Origin: Mesosutterella multiformis
Lineage (GTDB): Bacteria > Pseudomonadota > Gammaproteobacteria > Burkholderiales > Burkholderiaceae_F
DNA: 64,000 bases
Direction of reading: 5' to 3'
Assembly (NCBI RefSeq): GCF_003402575.1
Contig: NZ_BGZJ01000001.1
Span: 806,001 to 870,000, forward strand
Position 1 is the first letter of the stretch; each line of letters starts with the position of its first letter. The notes under the pieces are model-generated. The model saw only the letters and a list, made by a program, of their open reading frames with translations. It did no database searches and was not told the DNA's origin. The position numbers and the translations under genes are program-made. This document shows positions 35,363-45,194 of this stretch, piece by piece.

Positions 35363-36757
35363 ATGCAGGTGATCGATCCCAGTATTTTTAAGGCGTATGA
35401 CATTCGCGGAGTGGCAGGTGAGAATCTGACCGCCGATGTGGTTGAAAAGATCGGACGGGTTCTCGGATCCATGGCGGTGGAAAGCGGTGTGGGGCCGGTC
35501 TGCGTTGGACGCGACGGCCGGCTTTCCGGCCCTGAGCTGAAGGGTGCGCTTATCCGGGGCATCGCGGCGGCAGGGGCTGATGTTTATGACATCGGCATGG
35601 TGCCGACTCCTGTGCTCTACTTTGCAACGAAGTACTTCGGATCCGGTTCGGGTGTCTCCGTGACGGGCAGCCATAACCCCAGCCGTGACAACGGCCTCAA
35701 GCTGATGCTGGGCGGGAAGACGCTTTTCGGCCCCATGATTCAGGATATCCGCCGCCGTGTGGAGTCTGAGGAGTGGAGCATTGCTTCGAAGCCCGGCAAG
35801 GTGGAAGTGAAGGACGCTGAAACGCCGTACTTCGAAACCGTTACCCGTGATATTCATCTCGAGCGCCCGGTGAGCGTGCTGCTCGATTCCGGTAACGGCG
35901 TGACGGGACCGCTTGCCATGCGTCTTTACCGCGCGGCGGGCTGCAAAGTGGAAGGTCTTTTCACGGAAGTGGACGGTCACTTCCCCAATCATCATCCGGA
36001 TCCTTCGAAGCCGAAGAATCTTGAGCAGCTGATTGAGAGGCTGAAGTCGTCTGACGCGGAGGTGGGTCTGGCGTTTGACGGTGACGGCGACCGCCTTGGG
36101 GTGGTGAGCCGCAAGGGTGAGATTATTTATCCCGACCGCCAGATGATGCTCTTCGCCGCGGATATCCTGGAGAAGAAGCCCGGCAGCCGGATTATCTATG
36201 ACGTGAAGTGCACGAGAAAGCTGGTTGACTGGGTGAAGAGCCATGGAGGCATCCCGACCATCAGCTGCACGGGCCACTCTTTCGTCAAGGCGAAGCTTGC
36301 GGAAACCAATGCGCCGTTCGCCGGCGAAATGAGCGGGCATATCTTCTTTAATGACGGACGCTGGCCGGGGTTTGATGACGGCCTCTACGCCGGCCTCCGC
36401 ATGGTGGAGATTCTGTCCCGTACGGATGATCCGACGGCTCTCCTCAGCAGCCTTCCGACGGCCGTCAATACGCCTGAGCTTCAGGTGCCGATGGCTGAGG
36501 GCGAGAATAAGAAGTTTGTCGAGCGCCTCCAGAAGGAAGTGCATTTTGATGACGCCACTGACGAGATCCGGATTGATGGTCTCCGCGTTGAGTGGCCGGA
36601 CGGTTTTGCTCTCGCCCGCGCGTCGAATACGACCCCTGTGCTTGTGATCCGTCTGGAAGGCGATACGCCTGAGGCTCTGAAGCGAATTGAGCAGGTGTTC
36701 GGCGCGGCTCTGAAGAAACTCGATCCGTCGATCAAGCTGCCTTTCTCCGCGGAATAA
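35363..36757 (+). CDS. algC: Phosphomannomutase/phosphoglucomutase (AlgC-like)
   Basis: Alpha-D-phosphohexomutase interconverting 6- and 1-phosphates of mannose or glucose for LPS and other polysaccharides. The 464-residue protein has FKAYDIRGVAG at the N-terminus, the phosphoserine loop VTGSHNPSRDNG (about residues 101-112), metal-binding FDGDGDRLG (about 238-246) and the sugar-specificity loop GEMSGHIFF. GGAGAAGG precedes the ATG. The GEMSGH loop is the bifunctional PMM/PGM type. It starts the operon with waaC and waaA, which fits an LPS-core role. Confidence 0.93.
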   Translation: MQVIDPSIFKAYDIRGVAGENLTADVVEKIGRVLGSMAVESGVGPVCVGRDGRLSGPELKGALIRGIAAAGADVYDIGMVPTPVLYFATKYFGSGSGVSVTGSHNPSRDNGLKLMLGGKTLFGPMIQDIRRRVESEEWSIASKPGKVEVKDAETPYFETVTRDIHLERPVSVLLDSGNGVTGPLAMRLYRAAGCKVEGLFTEVDGHFPNHHPDPSKPKNLEQLIERLKSSDAEVGLAFDGDGDRLGVVSRKGEIIYPDRQMMLFAADILEKKPGSRIIYDVKCTRKLVDWVKSHGGIPTISCTGHSFVKAKLAETNAPFAGEMSGHIFFNDGRWPGFDDGLYAGLRMVEILSRTDDPTALLSSLPTAVNTPELQVPMAEGENKKFVERLQKEVHFDDATDEIRIDGLRVEWPDGFALARASNTTPVLVIRLEGDTPEALKRIEQVFGAALKKLDPSIKLPFSAE

Positions 36758-36793
36758 TGGCAGTTGGTATCTGAGAAACCGGAGCGTGAACCA

Positions 36794-37753
36794 ATGAAGA
36801 TTCTGATCATTAAGTCCTCGTCCATGGGGGATGTCGTCCACGCTCTGCCGGTCGCATTCGATATCGCGCAGCATTTTCCTGATGCTGTGATCGACTGGGT
36901 GGCGGAGGAGAGTTTCCGGGATATACCGAGACTCTCACCTTTTGTAGGCGACATCATTCAGACGGCATTCCGCCGCTGGCAGAAACATCCGACCGCAGCA
37001 GAAACCTGGCATGAGGCCGGTGCGGTCAAGCGCCGGCTGTGCGATGCCCGCTACGACATTGTGATCGACCTCCAGGGGCTCGCCCGTACGGGGCTGGTAA
37101 CGCATTGGGCGCATGCCCCGAAAGCAGCTGGGTTCTCTTTTGGCTGTGTGAGAGAGTGGCCGGCAGCGCTCTTCTATTCCTCCGGGATGCGGTTCCCGCT
37201 TGAGGAAACGATGGGCGCGGTGCACCGGTACCGAGCTCTTGCGGCGGCTGCTCTTGGCTATAAAGCGGAGGGGCGTCCCCGGTTCGGACTGAAGACCTTC
37301 CGCCCGAATCCGATGCCGCTTCCCGGGGCATACGCGGCGCTTGCTGTGAATACCAGCCAGGCGCGCAAACTCTGGCCCGAGGAAAACTGGATTGAAGTAG
37401 CCCGGCAGCTTTCAGAGCATGGGCTTTCAAGTGTGCTGTTCTGGGGAAATGACGAGGAGAAGCAGCGGGTTGAACGGATCGCAAAACAGGCGCCGGGATG
37501 TATTGTCGCCCCGCGACTTCCGCTTGCCGATATTGCTTCTGTGCTGGCGGACGCCTCGATTGTCGTCGGTGTGGACACCGGGATTTCACACCTCGGAGCG
37601 GCGCTTGGCCGTCCGACGATCGGAATTTTCGTTCAGACATCGCTTGAAAAAGTGCCGATTGTCGGAGATGCCGAATATGTGAACCTTGGCGGCCCTGGAC
37701 AGATGCCGACAGTGGATGACGTCATGCAGCAGTGCGGGGGATTTCTCAAGTGA
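36794..37753 (+). CDS. waaC: Lipopolysaccharide heptosyltransferase I
   Basis: GT9-family glycosyltransferase adding the first heptose to Kdo2-lipid A at the inner face of the cytoplasmic membrane. From the ATG at 36794 it has 319 residues with MKILIIKSSSMGDVVHALP, VIDLQGLARTG, the donor-binding region LAVNTSQARKLWPEENW and VGVDTGISHLGAALGRPTIGIF. GGAGCG lies seven bases upstream of this ATG; an upstream in-frame GTG or other start at 36764 is unnecessary. WaaC is preferred over WaaF from the N-terminal pattern and the adjoining waaA. Confidence 0.92.
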   Translation: MKILIIKSSSMGDVVHALPVAFDIAQHFPDAVIDWVAEESFRDIPRLSPFVGDIIQTAFRRWQKHPTAAETWHEAGAVKRRLCDARYDIVIDLQGLARTGLVTHWAHAPKAAGFSFGCVREWPAALFYSSGMRFPLEETMGAVHRYRALAAAALGYKAEGRPRFGLKTFRPNPMPLPGAYAALAVNTSQARKLWPEENWIEVARQLSEHGLSSVLFWGNDEEKQRVERIAKQAPGCIVAPRLPLADIASVLADASIVVGVDTGISHLGAALGRPTIGIFVQTSLEKVPIVGDAEYVNLGGPGQMPTVDDVMQQCGGFLK

Positions 37754-39069
37754 AGATTGGAATGAAGGGCTATCGGCTCCTCACCCGGGCAGCGGTGCCC
37801 GCCGCGATGGGGTATCTCCTTTACCGGAGCCGCCGCCAGCCTGCTTATCGGAATTTCTGGGGTGAGAGGTTCGGGTTCTCTGAATATCCGCCGCCCAAGG
37901 GGTGCCCCCGGGTCTGGGTTCATGCGGTGAGTGTCGGTGAAACGAATGCCGCTAAGCCCCTGATTGCCGAGTGCCTGAAGCGGTGGCCGGAAGCGGATTT
38001 TCTCCTGACGCATATGACCCCGACGGGAAGAGATGCGGGGAAACGCATTGTGGCGCTGGCTCCCGACCGTATCTCCCAGTGCTACCTCCCTTATGACATT
38101 CCGGGAGCGATGGAATCTTTTTTCCGCGAAACAAAGCCATCCATTGGAATTGTCATGGAGACAGAAATCTGGCCGACCATGATGGCTGAGGCCAGAAAGT
38201 GGGGAGTTCCCATGGTGCTCGCCAATGCCCGTGAGTCTCAGAAAAGTCTTGATCAGGCGCTTCGCGTCCCCAGACTGATGATTCCAGCGGTGAAACAGTT
38301 TGCCGTGATTCTGGCTCAGTCCAGGCCCGATGCCGTCCGGTTCAAAGAACTCGGGGCGGAGCGGATTCAGGTTGTGGGCAGTATCAAGTTTGATATTCAG
38401 CCGGATGCCGGTCAGCAGAAAAAGGCCCGGGAATGGAAGGCTGCGATCGGACGCCCGGTGGTGCTTTTTGCGAGTTCCCGTGAGGGAGAAGAGGCCCTTT
38501 TTCTTGAGGCGCTTCAGAAGGGGGGAAAGGCGCTCTTTCAGGGGAATCCGCTCTTTCTCGTGGTGCCCCGTCATCCTCAGCGATTTGCTTCTGTCCGGCA
38601 GCTTTTCCTGAATTCGGATTACCGGATCCAGAGCCGCTCAGAGCTTGCGTCCCCGGATGAAATTGCACCTGACACTGACATTCTCCTCGGTGACTCTATG
38701 GGGGAGATGTCCTTCTACTGCGCGCTCTCTGATATCGCTCTGATGGGGGGAAGCTTCCTCAACTACGGCTGCCAGAATCTGATTGAGCCCTGTTCGAGCG
38801 GCGTGCCCGTGATTGTCGGTCCGAGCACCTTTAATTTCTCTGAAGTGGCGGCCCGGGCGATAGAGGAAAAAGCGGCCGTGCAGGTGATGGATTTCCGGGA
38901 GGGACTTGAACGGGCGGCCAAACTGCTTGGCAGCGCTGAAGCTCTTAAGGAAAAATCGGAAAACGCGGTTCGGTTTGCCTCTTCCTATACCGGAGCGACT
39001 GAACGCACCATGACGGTTCTGGACAAGATATGGAAGAAACAGCCGCTCGGATCGTTCCCAACATTCTGA
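37750..39069 (+). CDS. waaA: 3-deoxy-D-manno-octulosonic acid transferase
   Basis: Transfers Kdo from CMP-Kdo to lipid IVA. The roughly 439-residue protein has an N-terminal membrane-anchor region, VWVHAVSVGETNAAKPLI, LTHMTPTGRDAG, YLPYDIPGA and the catalytic-domain block IVMETEIWPTMM. LGDSMGEMSFYCALSDIALMGGSF and GCQNLIEPCSSGVPVIVGP complete the GT-B fold. A GTG start at 37750 overlaps the waaC stop and has GGGGGA eight bases upstream; an ATG at 37762 is the alternative. The gene overlaps thiD by 40 bases at its 3' end. Confidence 0.93.
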   Translation: MKIGMKGYRLLTRAAVPAAMGYLLYRSRRQPAYRNFWGERFGFSEYPPPKGCPRVWVHAVSVGETNAAKPLIAECLKRWPEADFLLTHMTPTGRDAGKRIVALAPDRISQCYLPYDIPGAMESFFRETKPSIGIVMETEIWPTMMAEARKWGVPMVLANARESQKSLDQALRVPRLMIPAVKQFAVILAQSRPDAVRFKELGAERIQVVGSIKFDIQPDAGQQKKAREWKAAIGRPVVLFASSREGEEALFLEALQKGGKALFQGNPLFLVVPRHPQRFASVRQLFLNSDYRIQSRSELASPDEIAPDTDILLGDSMGEMSFYCALSDIALMGGSFLNYGCQNLIEPCSSGVPVIVGPSTFNFSEVAARAIEEKAAVQVMDFREGLERAAKLLGSAEALKEKSENAVRFASSYTGATERTMTVLDKIWKKQPLGSFPTF

Positions 39070-39851
39070 GTCTTGCCGGCGTGGATCCGTCCGGAGGGGC
39101 GGGTCTTCTTGCCGATATCAAGACGATCAGCGCGCTTGGCGGCTATGCCTGCGGCGCGGTGACGGCGCTCACTGTTCAGAATACGCGGGGCGTAAGCGGG
39201 GTCCGGATCATGAGCGGAGACTTTGTTTCGGCTCAGATGGAATCCGTGCTTTCCGATATCCGGATTGACGCGGTGAAAATCGGCATGCTGGGTAATTGCG
39301 AGGTTATTGAGGCGGCAGCGGGAATCCTTCGGGATCACCCCGTGAAACATGTCGTCCTGGATACCATTCTGGCTTCTACCAGCGGAACACCGCTTCTTGA
39401 GCCAGAAGCGGTAGGCGTCCTGATTCGGAAACTTCTCCCGCTCTGCACCGTGTTTACGCCGAACCTGCCTGAAGCCGCGATTCTGCTTGGGGATGAAACC
39501 CCGGCGGACGAAGGCGGCATGGAGAATACGGCCCGCAGACTCTGGAATCTTGCGGGATGCGGCCCAACGGTCTATCTGAAGGGCGGTCATCTCTCGGGAG
39601 ACCGTATGGTGGATCTCGTCTTTGACGGAAAGGAAGTCCGCCGCTACGAATCAAGCCGGGTGAAAACAGAGAATACGCACGGCACGGGATGCGCGCTTTC
39701 CTCCGCTATCGCGGCACTGCTACCTCAGAGGTGTTCGGCGTGGGAGGCGTTTTCAGATGCGCACGATTATCTGCGCGGCGCTATTCAGGCTGCGGATCGC
39801 CTGTCAGTGGGAAGCGGACACGGTCCGGTCAACCATTTCTGGCAGAAGTAA
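39030..39851 (+). CDS. thiD: Hydroxymethylpyrimidine/phosphomethylpyrimidine kinase
   Basis: Ribokinase-fold kinase phosphorylating HMP and HMP-P in thiamine synthesis. The 273-residue protein shows SLAGVDPSGGAGLLADIKT, the GYACGAVTALTVQNTRGV block, DAVKIGMLGN, FTPNLPEA and the anion-hole/catalytic NTHGTGCALSSAIAA. GGACA lies shortly upstream of the ATG, inside waaA. No other thi gene is nearby, so a role in salvage is possible. Its overlap with waaA is long for such an unrelated pair. Confidence 0.93.
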   Translation: MEETAARIVPNILSLAGVDPSGGAGLLADIKTISALGGYACGAVTALTVQNTRGVSGVRIMSGDFVSAQMESVLSDIRIDAVKIGMLGNCEVIEAAAGILRDHPVKHVVLDTILASTSGTPLLEPEAVGVLIRKLLPLCTVFTPNLPEAAILLGDETPADEGGMENTARRLWNLAGCGPTVYLKGGHLSGDRMVDLVFDGKEVRRYESSRVKTENTHGTGCALSSAIAALLPQRCSAWEAFSDAHDYLRGAIQAADRLSVGSGHGPVNHFWQK

Positions 39852-39872
39852 GAGAAATTTTTTCTGAATTCC

Positions 39873-39901
39873 TTGACAAAGTAAAAAAAATACCGCATAA
39901 T
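39873..39901 (+). promoter_or_regulatory. Sigma70-type promoter of tRNA-Met
   Basis: TTGACA (39873-39878) and CATAAT (39896-39901) are separated by exactly 17 bases rich in A, and the tRNA starts 13 bases after the -10 box. The same pair of hexamers with the same spacing precedes the tRNA-Lys cluster. Confidence 0.85.
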
Positions 39902-39913
39902 TCGTCTTCTCAT

Positions 39914-39990
39914 GGCGGGTTAGCTCAGCTGGTTAGAGCAGAGGAATCATAATCCTTGTGTCCGGGGTTCGAGTCCCTGACTCGCCACCA
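39914..39990 (+). tRNA. tRNA-Met (anticodon CAT, elongator type)
   Basis: A 77-base cloverleaf with acceptor GGCGGGT pairing to ACTCGCC (one G-U), D-arm AGCTCAGCTGGTTAGAGC, anticodon loop ATCATAA, T-arm with GGTTCGAGTCC and encoded CCA. It has none of the initiator hallmarks (three G-C pairs flanking the anticodon, 1-72 mismatch). A lysidine-type tRNA-Ile(CAT) is the alternative, but the arm sequences look like betaproteobacterial elongator tRNA-Met. Confidence 0.88.
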
Positions 39991-39998
39991 GGTTTCCG

Positions 39999-40031
39999 AA
40001 AACCACAGACCTTACGGTCTGTGGTTTTTTT
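39999..40031 (+). terminator. Rho-independent terminator of tRNA-Met
   Basis: AACCACAGACC and GGTCTGTGGTT form an 11-base-pair perfect stem around TTAC, followed by five further T residues. It begins ten bases after the tRNA CCA end. Confidence 0.9.
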
Positions 40032-40044
40032 GTTGTCTGGAAAG

Positions 40045-40078
40045 AAAAAAGCGCCCCGGTTCAGAAACCGGGACGCTC
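40045..40078 (-). terminator. Rho-independent terminator of the patatin/Omp85 gene
   Basis: On the minus strand AGCGTCCCGGTT pairs with AACCGGGGCGCT around a TCTG loop and runs into six T residues. It sits back to back with the tRNA-Met terminator. Confidence 0.88.
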
Positions 40079-40091
40079 TGCGCTGAAGCGC

Positions 40092-42329
40092 TTACTGGAT
40101 ATGACCCCAGGCGAAGTAGATCGCTTTTGATCCGCCTGATGTCTTGCCGACGACGAGGTAAATCGGGCCGATCCAGGTATCAGCTCCTAGGAAGAGGCCG
40201 TAAGCCTGCTTCCAGCCGGAATTCTGGCTTCCGCTGCTGTTATAGACCTTGCCGGCCTCAAGCGAGACACCCGCCCAGACAGGCGCTCCGATCTGCATCA
40301 GCTTGGAGCTGAGGCTCCGGTACACCATGAGGCGACCGAACTGCATCCGATCCCCGGAGTACCGTCCGTATCCTGAGCCCGACAGATTGAAGGCACCGCC
40401 CAGTTTGAAGACGCCTTCCAGTGACGAACGGCCTCCTTTCAGAGACGCATTGACGGTCCAGGGGCCGAATGTCTTCACCGCCGTACCGGATGCGTCAAAC
40501 GTGTCCCGGCTGCGGCTCGTTCCCATGTCGTGATAGAAGTGCATGCCAGAGGCATCCAGCTTGTAGCCCTTCGTTGGGAAATTGACGTTATCCAGCCGAT
40601 CCAGACTGAGATTGATGAAGGAGCCGAGGCTGCTCTGATTGGGAACCGGCAGTTTGTCATTTCCGACCGTACGGGTGTTCCGCAGCGTGAAGTAGCCGGT
40701 GCCGGCACTGATAGTTCCAAGACGGCCGATTTCATAGCCAAGTTCCAGAGACGCGGCCGCGGTTTTGTTCTGCCAGGAAGAAGAACGGTTGTCGCCGTTA
40801 TAGAGGTCGTAGCTCTCCTTATTCGCGTAGATCCTGGGGAGCAGATAGAAGGGACTCGCTGTTCCGATCGGCTGATAGAGTTGCATTGAGAACGACACCT
40901 TTTCACCGATCTGCGCTTCGGTCCTCAGTTCTCCGCCCCAGCTGTTCAGCCAGCCCAGGGTGTGCTGCAGCATGAACTGGAAATTGTTGTCGTCATCGAA
41001 GTTCGTCTGAACGCGGCCTCCGAACCGGAATGAAGAGTAGCCCCAGGTTTTTTCCTGCGGCTCAAAGACCAGCACTTCCATCCCGTCAGGTCCCGGTTCA
41101 AACCGGTAGGGGACCGAGAGAAAATCGTCATCCTGCCAGATCTTCTTATCCGCGGCCTCGACCTGGGAAGTGGTAACAGTGTCCCCCGGCCGGATCTTGA
41201 TTTCCGCGAGAACACTCTTCGGGTTCACGGTTTTAAGACCGTCAACCCGGATGTCGGCGAGCTGGTGAGGTTTATCCGTCTCGATCAGTTCGTGGCGCTT
41301 GGCGTTCCAGGCCGCGAATTCCTTCTGCGGGACACCAAGTTTCTTCAGCTGATCAAAAATCTTCCGGGCGGCATCCTCGCCGACCTTCATGATTTCCGCC
41401 GATTTGGTGAAGTCGCCTGACGTGTATTTGGAAAGATCAGGAGTGATCAGGATGTCTTCTTTCCGCAGTTCCTTCAGGCTTTTCTGGACGTTCTGCTCGG
41501 TGAGAATATTCAGCATCTGACCCATCACGCCGGCAATGCTTCCAAGGTCCTTTCTCGGGGAAAGCGGCGTGCCGACGTTGACGGCAATGATGATGTCTGC
41601 GCCCATGGCGCGGGCCGCATCCACGGGGAGATTCTGCACGAGACCGCCGTCCACAAGCAGCTTCCCCTGCCACTCGGCCGGCGCGTAAACGCCAGGGATA
41701 GACATCGAGGCGCGCATGGCTCGCGAAAGCGAAATGTTTTTCTGCAGCTCAACCGCCTTGCCGGTTTCCAGATCGGTCGCGAAAGCGGCGAACGGGATCG
41801 GAAGTTTGGCGAGGTCGTTGATCATGGAGGCCGGTTCGTTCGTCTTCGCGAGGAAGAGATCCAGTTCCTGTGTGGTGACGATGCCGTAAGGAAGGGCAAA
41901 CCCTTTGGGGCCTATGCCGAGCTCGGTGTCAGAAAGTCCCTGTTCCTTATCTTCCTTTCTCCGCCAGTTGAGGTCAGCCCGATTTGGTTTTGCCGCGAAC
42001 ATCTGCGTCCAGTTGACGTTTTTGACGATGTTCGCCATCTCTTCCGGTGTGTAGCCTTCCGCGTAGGCGCCGCCTACCATGGATCCCATTGAGGTTGCGG
42101 TGATGACGCTCACCTTGACGCCGGCCTCCTCAAGGACTTTCAGCACGCCGATGTGTGCGAATCCCCGGGCTCCGCCGCCCGAGAGGACAAGGCCGACCCG
42201 AAGCGGCCTCTCAGCGGGAGCAGTGCTCTCAGGCGGTGTAATGACGTGAGCCGGGGGCTCATCCGCCGAGGCTGGCACAGATCCGGAAGCCAGGAGCGCG
42301 GCAAAGATAATCAGTAAAAAGGGTTTCAT
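40092..42329 (-). CDS. Patatin-like phospholipase with POTRA and Omp85 barrel (type Vd autotransporter, PlpD-like)
   Basis: A 745-residue secreted or surface lipase candidate. A Sec signal (about 1-22) precedes the patatin domain (about 43-260), with oxyanion loop GGGARG (51-56), nucleophile Ser80 in ATSMG and catalytic Asp227 in LVDGG. One POTRA-like domain (about 350-425) and a 16-strand BamA-like barrel to the C-terminus follow, ending FAWGHIQ. This is the architecture of Pseudomonas PlpD. The nucleophile elbow reads AxSxG where GxSxG is usual; catalytic Ser, Asp and oxyanion glycines are retained. Substrate is presumably phospholipid. It follows uvrA on the same strand with a 76-base gap. 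Confidence 0.88.
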   Translation of the reverse strand: MKPFLLIIFAALLASGSVPASADEPPAHVITPPESTAPAERPLRVGLVLSGGGARGFAHIGVLKVLEEAGVKVSVITATSMGSMVGGAYAEGYTPEEMANIVKNVNWTQMFAAKPNRADLNWRRKEDKEQGLSDTELGIGPKGFALPYGIVTTQELDLFLAKTNEPASMINDLAKLPIPFAAFATDLETGKAVELQKNISLSRAMRASMSIPGVYAPAEWQGKLLVDGGLVQNLPVDAARAMGADIIIAVNVGTPLSPRKDLGSIAGVMGQMLNILTEQNVQKSLKELRKEDILITPDLSKYTSGDFTKSAEIMKVGEDAARKIFDQLKKLGVPQKEFAAWNAKRHELIETDKPHQLADIRVDGLKTVNPKSVLAEIKIRPGDTVTTSQVEAADKKIWQDDDFLSVPYRFEPGPDGMEVLVFEPQEKTWGYSSFRFGGRVQTNFDDDNNFQFMLQHTLGWLNSWGGELRTEAQIGEKVSFSMQLYQPIGTASPFYLLPRIYANKESYDLYNGDNRSSSWQNKTAAASLELGYEIGRLGTISAGTGYFTLRNTRTVGNDKLPVPNQSSLGSFINLSLDRLDNVNFPTKGYKLDASGMHFYHDMGTSRSRDTFDASGTAVKTFGPWTVNASLKGGRSSLEGVFKLGGAFNLSGSGYGRYSGDRMQFGRLMVYRSLSSKLMQIGAPVWAGVSLEAGKVYNSSGSQNSGWKQAYGLFLGADTWIGPIYLVVGKTSGGSKAIYFAWGHIQ

Positions 42330-42405
42330 TCAGCATCACTCCGGCACCCGCAAAGAGGGGCCGATGATATGACTCAGAAGACGATTTCCTATAGTAAGCC
42401 AAAGA

Positions 42406-45174
42406 TCAGGCTATTTTTTTCTGCAGGAACCGGCCTGTTACGCTTTCGGGGCAGGCGGCAATGTCTTCCGGCGTGCCTTCGCAGAGTATCCGTCCGCCGT
42501 CCTCGCCTCCGGGTCCCATATCGATCACCCAGTCAGCGCTCGCGACCACATTCATGTCGTGCTCAATCACGACAACGGTGTTTCCGGCATCGCAGATTTT
42601 CTGGAGCAGGGCAATGAGCTGCGAAATCTCCCTGAAGTGCAGCCCGGAAGTCGGCTCATCCAGCAGATAGAGAGTGCGGCCGGTATCCGTTTTGGCAAGT
42701 TCAACTGCGATTTTTACTCGCTGAGCCTCGCCTCCCGAGAAGGTCTGCGAGGACTGGCCGAGGCGGATATATCCCAGTCCCACAGCCTCGAGCGCCTCCA
42801 GTTTCCGCAGAATGGCCGGGTGATTGGCGAAGACCGGAATGGCCTGATCGACACTGAGGTCGAGGATCTCCGCGATATTTTTCCCCTGATAGCGGACTTC
42901 AAGCGTTTCCTGGTTATACCGTGTGCCGCCGCAGACGTCGCATGGAACCTGCATATCGGGCAGGAACTGGAGTCCGATCTTCAGAATGCCTTCGCCCTGA
43001 CAGGCTTCGCACCGGCCGCCCTTGACGTTGAAGCTGAAACGATCCGCCCCATAGCCCCGTTCAAGCGCCAGAGCGGTGCCGGCAAAGATTTCACGGATAC
43101 CCTGGAAGATTCCCATGTAGGTGGCAGGGTTTGAGCGGGATGTGCGCCCAAGCGGCTGCTGATCAATGCAGATCACTTTATCGAGGTGTTCCAGTCCTTC
43201 GATCGCGTCGACCGGAAGCGGCGAGGCTGAAGCCCGGTAGAGCTTCGCGGCGAGCGCGGGGTACAGCGTGCCATTGATGAGAGAGGACTTGCCGGACCCC
43301 GAAACTCCGCTCACCACAGTGAGACAGCCAACCGGGATAGAGGCGGAGACATTTTTCAGGTTATGTCCCCGGGCCCCTTTGATCAGGAGCTTTTTGCCGA
43401 TCCGCCGTGAGCGGTTCCGCTGAACCGTGGTTTCCGGGTGACTGAGGTAAGTTCCGGTGACCGACTTCGGGTCTTTCAGAATTTCTTTCAGAGAGCCGGA
43501 GGCGATGACCTCGCCCCCGGATTCTCCGGACCCCGGCCCCATGTCGATCAGGTAATCCGCGCTCCGGATCGTGTCCTCATCATGCTCAACCACAATCACG
43601 GAGTTTCCGGCGTCACGCAGCCTTTTCAGAGAGTCGAGAAGCTTCTCGTTATCAGCCGGATGAAGCCCTGTGGAGGGTTCATCGAGCACATACATAACGC
43701 CTGAAAGACCGGAGCTCAGTTCGCACGCGAGGCGGATGCGCTGCGATTCGCCGCCCGAAAGCGTTGTGACCGGACGGTCGAGTGTGAGGTAAGCGAGACC
43801 GACCGAGTTGAGATAGCGAAGGCGATCAAGAATCGGGGGCAGAATCCGGTCGGCGACCGCCCGTGCTGTTTCCCCGAGCTCAAGCGATCCGAGCAGCGGT
43901 TCGAGTTCTGAAATCGGCATCCGGAGGAGCGAGGGATAGCTGAAGAGTTTACCTTCGGACGTAAGAAACACATTCCGTGCTTCCCGGCTCAGTTTTTCAC
44001 CCTTGCAGTCGGGGCACGTTTTCTCCTTGAGGAGCGGGCCGAGAAGCTTCTCGCGGTCCGCTTTCGAAAGAGTCTCGGCTTCTTCGGTGATCAGGGATTC
44101 GATGCCGGGGAATTCTGGTTGGTCAGGGTCTCCCTGAAGCATGAATTGCCGGTCTTTTCCTGACAGCTCTTCCCAAGGGGTATCAAGCGACACGGACGCC
44201 CGGTTTGCTGCCGCTTCGAGCAGAGCAAAATGCTTCGGCGAATTCTCTCCCCAATTTGGAATCGCGCCGGCCCGAAGTGAAAGCTCAGGATGAATAATGC
44301 TTTCAATTGAAACCGCGGGAACTGTTCCTGTTCCGCCGCAGGTTGGGCATCGGCCCCGGGCGGTCTGAGGAGAGAAAAGTCCGGGCTCGAGCTTTTTCAG
44401 AGAAAAGTCACAGAGCGGGCAGCTGAAATTGGTTGAAAACGCGGTTTCTTCCCGGGTTCTGTGATTCATTGCTGAAACACGGCCTCCGGAAAGCCTTGAC
44501 GCGAGATCAAGACTTTCTGTCAGACGCCCGCGGGAAGACTTTCTCAGTTTCAACCGGTCAACCACAATATCAGCTCGGAGACTGAGATCCGCGAGCGCAT
44601 CAGGCGACGCCTCTTCGGTTTCAACAATGTCACTCCCGATTCTGACCCGAAGGAACCCCTGACGCGCGAGATCCGCGAGGAGCTGCTTAGGATTCGCGCG
44701 GCGGTCTGCCGGAATGGGGGACAGAAGAATAACCGGTGTTTCCTCAGGCCAGGCAAGAAGCCGTTCCGCAATGACGGACACCGGTGTCGCTTCCAGCGGC
44801 AGGTGGTGGTCGGGGCAGTAAGGCGTTCCGACCCGGGAGTAGAGAAGCCGCAGGTAATCGAGAATTTCGGTGGAAGAGCCAACCGTGGAACGGGGATTGT
44901 CGGAGCGGTTTTTCTGATCGATAGCGATCGCGGGAGAGAGTCCCTCAATGCTGTCGACATCCGGTTTATTGCGGATATTGAGAAACTGACGGGCGTAGGG
45001 GGAGAGACCTTCGAGGTAACGCCTCTGGCCCTCGGCATAAAGCGTATCGAAAGCGAGCGAGCTTTTTCCGGAGCCCGAGGGACCGGTGATGACGACCAGC
45101 CGATTCCGGGGAAGCTCAGCGTTCACGTTCTTCAGGTTGTGAGTCTTCGCTCCCCTGATGATGATCTTCTCCAC
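42406..45174 (-). CDS. uvrA: Excinuclease ABC subunit A
   Basis: Damage-recognition ATPase of nucleotide excision repair. The 922-residue protein has two ABC modules: Walker [10 protein letters not shown] near residues 32-40 and [10 protein letters not shown] near 630, with signature [12 protein letters not shown] and [12 protein letters not shown]. Zinc-binding cysteines are in CPLCDF...CPTCGG and CEACQG...[23 protein letters not shown] marks UvrA1, and length is normal. Translation starts at GTG with GGGGGGA eight bases before it. The gene lies 20 bases after clcA, so they are probably co-transcribed. uvrA usually lies divergent from ssb; here clcA intervenes. Confidence 0.96.
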   Translation of the reverse strand: MEKIIIRGAKTHNLKNVNAELPRNRLVVITGPSGSGKSSLAFDTLYAEGQRRYLEGLSPYARQFLNIRNKPDVDSIEGLSPAIAIDQKNRSDNPRSTVGSSTEILDYLRLLYSRVGTPYCPDHHLPLEATPVSVIAERLLAWPEETPVILLSPIPADRRANPKQLLADLARQGFLRVRIGSDIVETEEASPDALADLSLRADIVVDRLKLRKSSRGRLTESLDLASRLSGGRVSAMNHRTREETAFSTNFSCPLCDFSLKKLEPGLFSPQTARGRCPTCGGTGTVPAVSIESIIHPELSLRAGAIPNWGENSPKHFALLEAAANRASVSLDTPWEELSGKDRQFMLQGDPDQPEFPGIESLITEEAETLSKADREKLLGPLLKEKTCPDCKGEKLSREARNVFLTSEGKLFSYPSLLRMPISELEPLLGSLELGETARAVADRILPPILDRLRYLNSVGLAYLTLDRPVTTLSGGESQRIRLACELSSGLSGVMYVLDEPSTGLHPADNEKLLDSLKRLRDAGNSVIVVEHDEDTIRSADYLIDMGPGSGESGGEVIASGSLKEILKDPKSVTGTYLSHPETTVQRNRSRRIGKKLLIKGARGHNLKNVSASIPVGCLTVVSGVSGSGKSSLINGTLYPALAAKLYRASASPLPVDAIEGLEHLDKVICIDQQPLGRTSRSNPATYMGIFQGIREIFAGTALALERGYGADRFSFNVKGGRCEACQGEGILKIGLQFLPDMQVPCDVCGGTRYNQETLEVRYQGKNIAEILDLSVDQAIPVFANHPAILRKLEALEAVGLGYIRLGQSSQTFSGGEAQRVKIAVELAKTDTGRTLYLLDEPTSGLHFREISQLIALLQKICDAGNTVVVIEHDMNVVASADWVIDMGPGGEDGGRILCEGTPEDIAACPESVTGRFLQKKIA

Positions 45175-45194
45175 GGCAGTCCCCCCTTGATCAT

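Noticed and set aside
39914-39990. tRNA-Ile2 (CAT, lysidine-modified) as an alternative to tRNA-Met
   Set aside because: Anticodon alone is ambiguous, but the arms resemble betaproteobacterial elongator tRNA-Met; a tRNA classifier would settle it.
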